Assembly: GCF_029910235.1 (NCBI RefSeq)
Contig: NZ_CP112878.1
Location: forward strand, 62,001-126,000
DNA length: 64,000 nt
Origin: Pseudanabaena galeata CCNP1313
Lineage (GTDB): Bacteria; Cyanobacteriota; Cyanobacteriia; Pseudanabaenales; Pseudanabaenaceae
Direction of reading: 5' to 3'
Under the pieces are notes generated by a model that saw nothing but the letters and a program-made list of their open reading frames with translations, ran no database searches and was not told the origin of the DNA. Positions 61,217 to 64,000 of the stretch are shown here, one piece after another (positions within the stretch are counted from its first letter, which is position 1; every line of letters starts with the position of its first letter). The position numbers and the translations under genes are program-made.

Positions 61217-62329
61217 TTATTTAATTACATAGAAATCAGAATCTTGGCTATGACGTTTGATTCGTTCTTTACCCAAATCCTGAAGTTTTATGTCTAAAAG
61301 CTCAGCCGCTGTAGTTTCAGTAATTTCTTCTGCTTCTAGTGCTTGCCATACCAAGTTATTAAATCGCACGTTCTCAGGAAACTCTTTTAGATTTAAGCTT
61401 GGTTCTAGTTCCTCGGAATTTTTTAAAGAAACTCCATTACGGTTTTTGTAGATACCCTTAATCTTGATTATCTCTTTCTGATAGTCAATTTGTTTCATGT
61501 CAGCGAGACGACGCAAGATAGTTTGATAACTTACCCTAAAGTGAACTTTAAGTTTTAAGATGTCTTTTGTAAATCGATATACGCGCTCAAATTCAGGCTG
61601 ACACACTAGTAAATGACCAGCAAAATAATTTGCTACTCCTTCACGAAATTTCTCTTCATCCTTTGTACCCTCCTCTTTCAACGTATCTTGATACTCACCA
61701 CGATGAAAGATTAAATGTCCAATTTCATGTGCCAGAGTAAAGATTTGACGTTCAATAGTGACATTGGAATTTATTAAAACAAATGCGCCTGAATCATAAC
61801 TACAAGCACCTAATCCAAAAAAACTTTCTGATTGGATAGGGCGGCGCAAAACTTTGAGTCCTACACCTTCTACTGCTTCAAATAGATTCGCAATTGGTGC
61901 ATCTCCTAGCCCAATGCGATGACGAAACTGGGAGGCGATTTCTTGAATATATGCCTCATTACCCTGTACTTTATCGCAGGGAGTACTTTCTGGAGCATAA
62001 GGGTGAAGTCCAACAGCCTTTTCAAGTTGAGTATAGGTAGATAAGAGTTGGCGAACTTGAGCAGCAAACTGTGGTGATTTCCCAAAAGACTCGCGAGCAC
62101 GAAAACGAAACTGGAGTTGATCATCATCTTTCGTGCGTAATAAATCATCTATACCAACTCCCAAAACATAAGCTAAATCTGAGAGAGTTTTACTATCAGG
62201 TAAAGTTTTACCCTTTTCGTAATTGTTAATGCTCTGGCGAGTGACCCCTGCCATTTCTGCTAGTCGCTCTTGAGACAGCCGTAATGCTTTACGGTAAAGA
62301 ATCATATTGCCAGCGATAACATCTTTCAT
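61217..62329 (-). CDS. XRE HTH plus ImmA/IrrE-type metallopeptidase
   Basis: Residues 5-65 form an XRE HTH (LYRKALRLSQERLAEMAGVTRQSINNYEKG…LGVGIDDLL). Residues about 180-240 are a zinc metallopeptidase with HEIGHLIFHRGEY (HExxH 201-205). A C-terminal helical region follows. ImmA/IrrE-type proteins cut repressors or regulators in response to stress or phage. Here both repressor-like and protease domains sit in one chain. It is divergent from the ubiquitin-like operon, across a region with repeated TTGACTAT, so it may control that operon. Domain assignments are secure. Confidence 0.88.
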   Translation of the reverse strand: MKDVIAGNMILYRKALRLSQERLAEMAGVTRQSINNYEKGKTLPDSKTLSDLAYVLGVGIDDLLRTKDDDQLQFRFRARESFGKSPQFAAQVRQLLSTYTQLEKAVGLHPYAPESTPCDKVQGNEAYIQEIASQFRHRIGLGDAPIANLFEAVEGVGLKVLRRPIQSESFFGLGACSYDSGAFVLINSNVTIERQIFTLAHEIGHLIFHRGEYQDTLKEEGTKDEEKFREGVANYFAGHLLVCQPEFERVYRFTKDILKLKVHFRVSYQTILRRLADMKQIDYQKEIIKIKGIYKNRNGVSLKNSEELEPSLNLKEFPENVRFNNLVWQALEAEEITETTAAELLDIKLQDLGKERIKRHSQDSDFYVIK

Positions 62330-62370
62330 GGATGCCTCCTATTCGCTGATTTATTTTTAAATTAGTTTTT

Positions 62371-62484
62371 TTGACTATTATGCCAAAAGCGATCAGCTTT
62401 TGTCAAATTGATTTGACTATTTATGATCTAAAAAAAGATTTTTAGTCGAATACAGTTGACTTTTTAGGATGAGATATGTAATCT
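62371..62484 (+). promoter_or_regulatory. Promoter of the ubiquitin-like operon with repeated TTGACTAT
   Basis: TTGACTAT occurs at 62371-62378 and 62413-62420, and the related TTGACTTT at 62456-62463, spaced 42-43 bp. The last contains a -35 TTGACT (62456-62461), followed after 17 bp by a -10 TAATCT (62479-62484). This is a credible sigma-70 promoter and fixes the downstream start at 62519, not the GTG at 62486. The repeats may be binding sites for the adjacent XRE protein. Confidence 0.6.
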
Positions 62485-62518
62485 AGTGTCAAAGCACTTT
62501 TACATAGAGGTTAATCCT

Positions 62519-62968
62519 ATGACTGCTAATTACAAGGTTCGCATTGATGATATTGTCCACTCCATAAACGATTCTGTAGTAACAGGACAGCAGCTACTCG
62601 ATCTTGCAAACAAGCTTCCTACAAGAGAGTTCTTGATTTTTGAGATGCTTAGTAATGGTCAACTTGAAGAGATTCGACTTGACGAGACGACAAATCTACA
62701 GAAACAGGGAATTGAAAAATTCATCACCTTTCGTAGCGATCGCTCATTCTTCTTTACAATTGACGGTCGCCGTTTCCAATGGGGGGCAAGTTTTATTACT
62801 GGTTTTCAGCTTAAAAAGCTTGCGAATGTCGATCCCAATACTTATGGTGTTTGGCAAGAAACCAAAAGCACAGAAGATCGCAAAATTGAGAATTGTGAAC
62901 TTGTAGACTTGACTGAAGCAGGTGTTGAAAGCTTTTTCACTGGTAAGCAGACAACTACAGAGGGTTAA
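62519..62968 (+). CDS. Double ubiquitin-like (Multi_ubiq) protein
   Basis: The ATG at 62519 is preceded by AGAGG and lies 35 bp after the -10, so I prefer it to the upstream GTG. The 149-aa product contains two beta-grasp-like units: residues about 4-70 (YKVRIDDIVHSINDSVVTGQQLLDLANK) and 76-145 (FFFTIDGRRFQWGASFITGFQLKKLANV). Each has the beta-hairpin-plus-helix order of ubiquitin, as in the Multi_ubiq family. Such proteins are conjugation substrates or modifiers in bacterial ubiquitin-like defence operons. It ends TTTEG without a diglycine. The E2-like gene follows after 3 bp. Confidence 0.8.
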   Translation: MTANYKVRIDDIVHSINDSVVTGQQLLDLANKLPTREFLIFEMLSNGQLEEIRLDETTNLQKQGIEKFITFRSDRSFFFTIDGRRFQWGASFITGFQLKKLANVDPNTYGVWQETKSTEDRKIENCELVDLTEAGVESFFTGKQTTTEG

Positions 62969-62971
62969 GCT

Positions 62972-63352
62972 ATGAGTTTTTTACCCGAACGAGATCGTCT
63001 ATATCTCAATCAACATGCTGTGAACTATAGAGAATCAACGAATGGAAAGTATAAGGGTATTGTTTTGTCTGACTTTACCCTGCCAATTGGCTTATACAAC
63101 ATACCCAATGCTGACATTTTGATTTTGTTGCCTCCAGGTTATCCTGACGTTCCCACTGATATGTTCTATTTGTTCCCTTGGGTCACTTTAACACAAGCAG
63201 CAAAGTACCCCAAGGCAGCCGATCAACCTTTCCAGTTTGATGGCAAAAGTTGGCAAAGGTGGTCTCGGCACAATAACGAGTGGAGGGTTGGAATTGATGG
63301 CATCCATACCACATTAATTAGGATGACAACAGCTTTAAAGGAGGCAAAATGA
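62972..63352 (+). CDS. E2-like protein of the prokaryotic E2 family E type
   Basis: The 126-aa product has an E2/UBC-like core (ILILLPPGYPDVPTDMFYLFPWV) and the ending WQRWSRHNNEWRVGIDGIHTTL, which I associate with the Prok-E2_E family. It contains no cysteine at all, so it cannot form the usual thioester with a modifier. Either the E1 partner or a non-classical mechanism must do so. It overlaps the next gene by 4 bp (ATGA), with a strong AAAGGAGG ahead of it. Family call is moderate, operon context strong. Confidence 0.72.
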   Translation: MSFLPERDRLYLNQHAVNYRESTNGKYKGIVLSDFTLPIGLYNIPNADILILLPPGYPDVPTDMFYLFPWVTLTQAAKYPKAADQPFQFDGKSWQRWSRHNNEWRVGIDGIHTTLIRMTTALKEAK

Positions 63353-64000
63353 TGAAGGCTAGTTTGACATTACAGGAACATCACTATGAGCTTCTAAAAG
63401 AGCTTTTACAGCATGATGACGGAACCGAGGGAGCAGCTTATTTACTATGTGGTAATTCGTTTATCATATCTGATCCTTGGGATAGACAAGAACATCACAA
63501 ATTTATTTCCTACGCAGTTGAAAAAGTTCCAGATGAAGATGTAGTCTCGCAATCTCAATTACACATTACTTGGAAGACAGACTCTTTTGTCAAAACATTA
63601 AAACAAGCAAAGATAAGAGGTCTAACAGTAGCAATTATCCATAGTCATAGTGATCTTTTAGCGTTTTCAGAGCAAGATGATCTCAATGAACCTGATTTAG
63701 TAGATCTTGCCAAGAATAGAAATGGTTTAGATACTAATTTATTAAGCCTGATTTTAATGCCTTCAGGTGAGATGATTGGCAGACTGTGGGTATCCCGAAA
63801 CAAGAATATTCCACTTATCCTGATTCGTATTGTTGGTAATGCTATTCGACTCCATTATCCAGATAGGGGCAAAGGAATACCTTCATCTATCCTACAACGT
63901 CAGGCCTTAGCTTTTGGTGAATCACTTAATCAAGACCTGTCCTTATTGCGGGTTGGTATAGTAGGATGTGGTGGCACTGGTAGTGCTGTGGCTATGCTTT
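63349..64000 (+). CDS. JAB metalloprotease-ThiF/E1-like fusion, partial at right edge
   Basis: The frame is open to the window end (217 codons). The N-terminal 150 residues have a JAB/JAMM isopeptidase site: Glu in DGTEGAAYLLCG and HSHSDLLAFSEQDD (HxH then S-x-x-D). The chain then leads into an E1-like nucleotide-binding segment, LLRVGIVGCGGTGSAVAML, cut at its start. Fused JAB-E1 proteins occur with Multi_ubiq and E2-like genes, where they process, activate and attach the modifier. The start ATG is chosen by the Shine-Dalgarno AAAGGAGG at 63337-63344. The strength of the operon context supports the call. Confidence 0.85.
   Translation, partial: MMKASLTLQEHHYELLKELLQHDDGTEGAAYLLCGNSFIISDPWDRQEHHKFISYAVEKVPDEDVVSQSQLHITWKTDSFVKTLKQAKIRGLTVAIIHSHSDLLAFSEQDDLNEPDLVDLAKNRNGLDTNLLSLILMPSGEMIGRLWVSRNKNIPLILIRIVGNAIRLHYPDRGKGIPSSILQRQALAFGESLNQDLSLLRVGIVGCGGTGSAVAML

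Noticed and set aside
1-64000. Relaxase, Rep or ParA/ParB genes expected for a conjugative plasmid
   Set aside because: I looked for HUH relaxase, replication initiator and partition motifs in the frames and found none; they must lie outside the window if this is a plasmid.

Overview
The window looks like an accessory replicon, most likely a large conjugative plasmid or integrated conjugative region, from a filamentous freshwater cyanobacterium of the Pseudanabaena kind. The support is the dense scatter of GCGATCGC (HIP1) octamers, moderate GC, cyanobacterium-typical dispersed hairpins, and gene families largely known from cyanobacteria (Csx3-NTPase fusions, RT-Cas1 fusions, the WYL-type CRISPR regulator). 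No rRNA, tRNA or housekeeping operon is present. The species and plasmid status are inferences; no replication initiator or relaxase is visible here.

Layout. 1-1.8 kb: an XRE regulator cut by the left edge and two small unknown genes. 1.8-18 kb: one long minus-strand operon for a type IV secretion/conjugation apparatus. In transcription order it has VirB2-, VirB3-, VirB4-, VirB5-, VirB6-, VirB8-, VirB10- and VirB9-like genes, a secreted protein, a VirD4/TraD-like coupling ATPase, two unknown genes and a topoisomerase I. The VirB4 gene is split by an apparent one-base deletion. 18-20.9 kb: a transposon remnant, a short-chain dehydrogenase and a tyrosine recombinase. 20.9-58.6 kb: a very large CRISPR island. 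58.7-60.2 kb: an AAA ATPase with a PD-(D/E)XK-like end. 60.7-64 kb: a PIN/ImmA-IrrE pair divergent from a ubiquitin-like operon (double-Ubl protein, E2-like protein, JAB-E1 fusion) cut by the right edge.

The CRISPR island has five arrays (4, 21, 14, 10 and 17 repeats of 35 bp), all sharing the core CCCCGCAAGGGGACGGAAAC. There are two separate RT-Cas1/Cas2 adaptation modules, one complete type III-A effector operon (cas10, csm2, csm3, csm4, csm5, cas6), and a second Cas6 with an added helix-turn-helix. Candidate cyclic-oligoadenylate proteins are a CARF-HEPN DxTHG protein, two paralogous two-TM CARF proteins, and a tandem-duplicated Csx3 fused to a P-loop domain. A WYL-type regulator and a STAND NTPase lie between them. 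Both adaptation modules have a small four-helix-bundle (S23/Avd-like) gene beside them.

The most unusual feature is the leader organisation. In each leader one short motif occurs three times, once inverted and twice direct, at nearly identical distances from the first repeat (about -193, -148 and -58). The inverted and first direct copies flank an almost invariant box. The motif sequence differs completely between three leader classes, yet the pairing between copies is kept. This looks like an array-class-specific recognition code for an adaptation complex, a regulator, or a structured leader RNA. Every array is also followed by a copy of the same purine/pyrimidine trailer element, sometimes multiplied together with the last 12 nt of the repeat.
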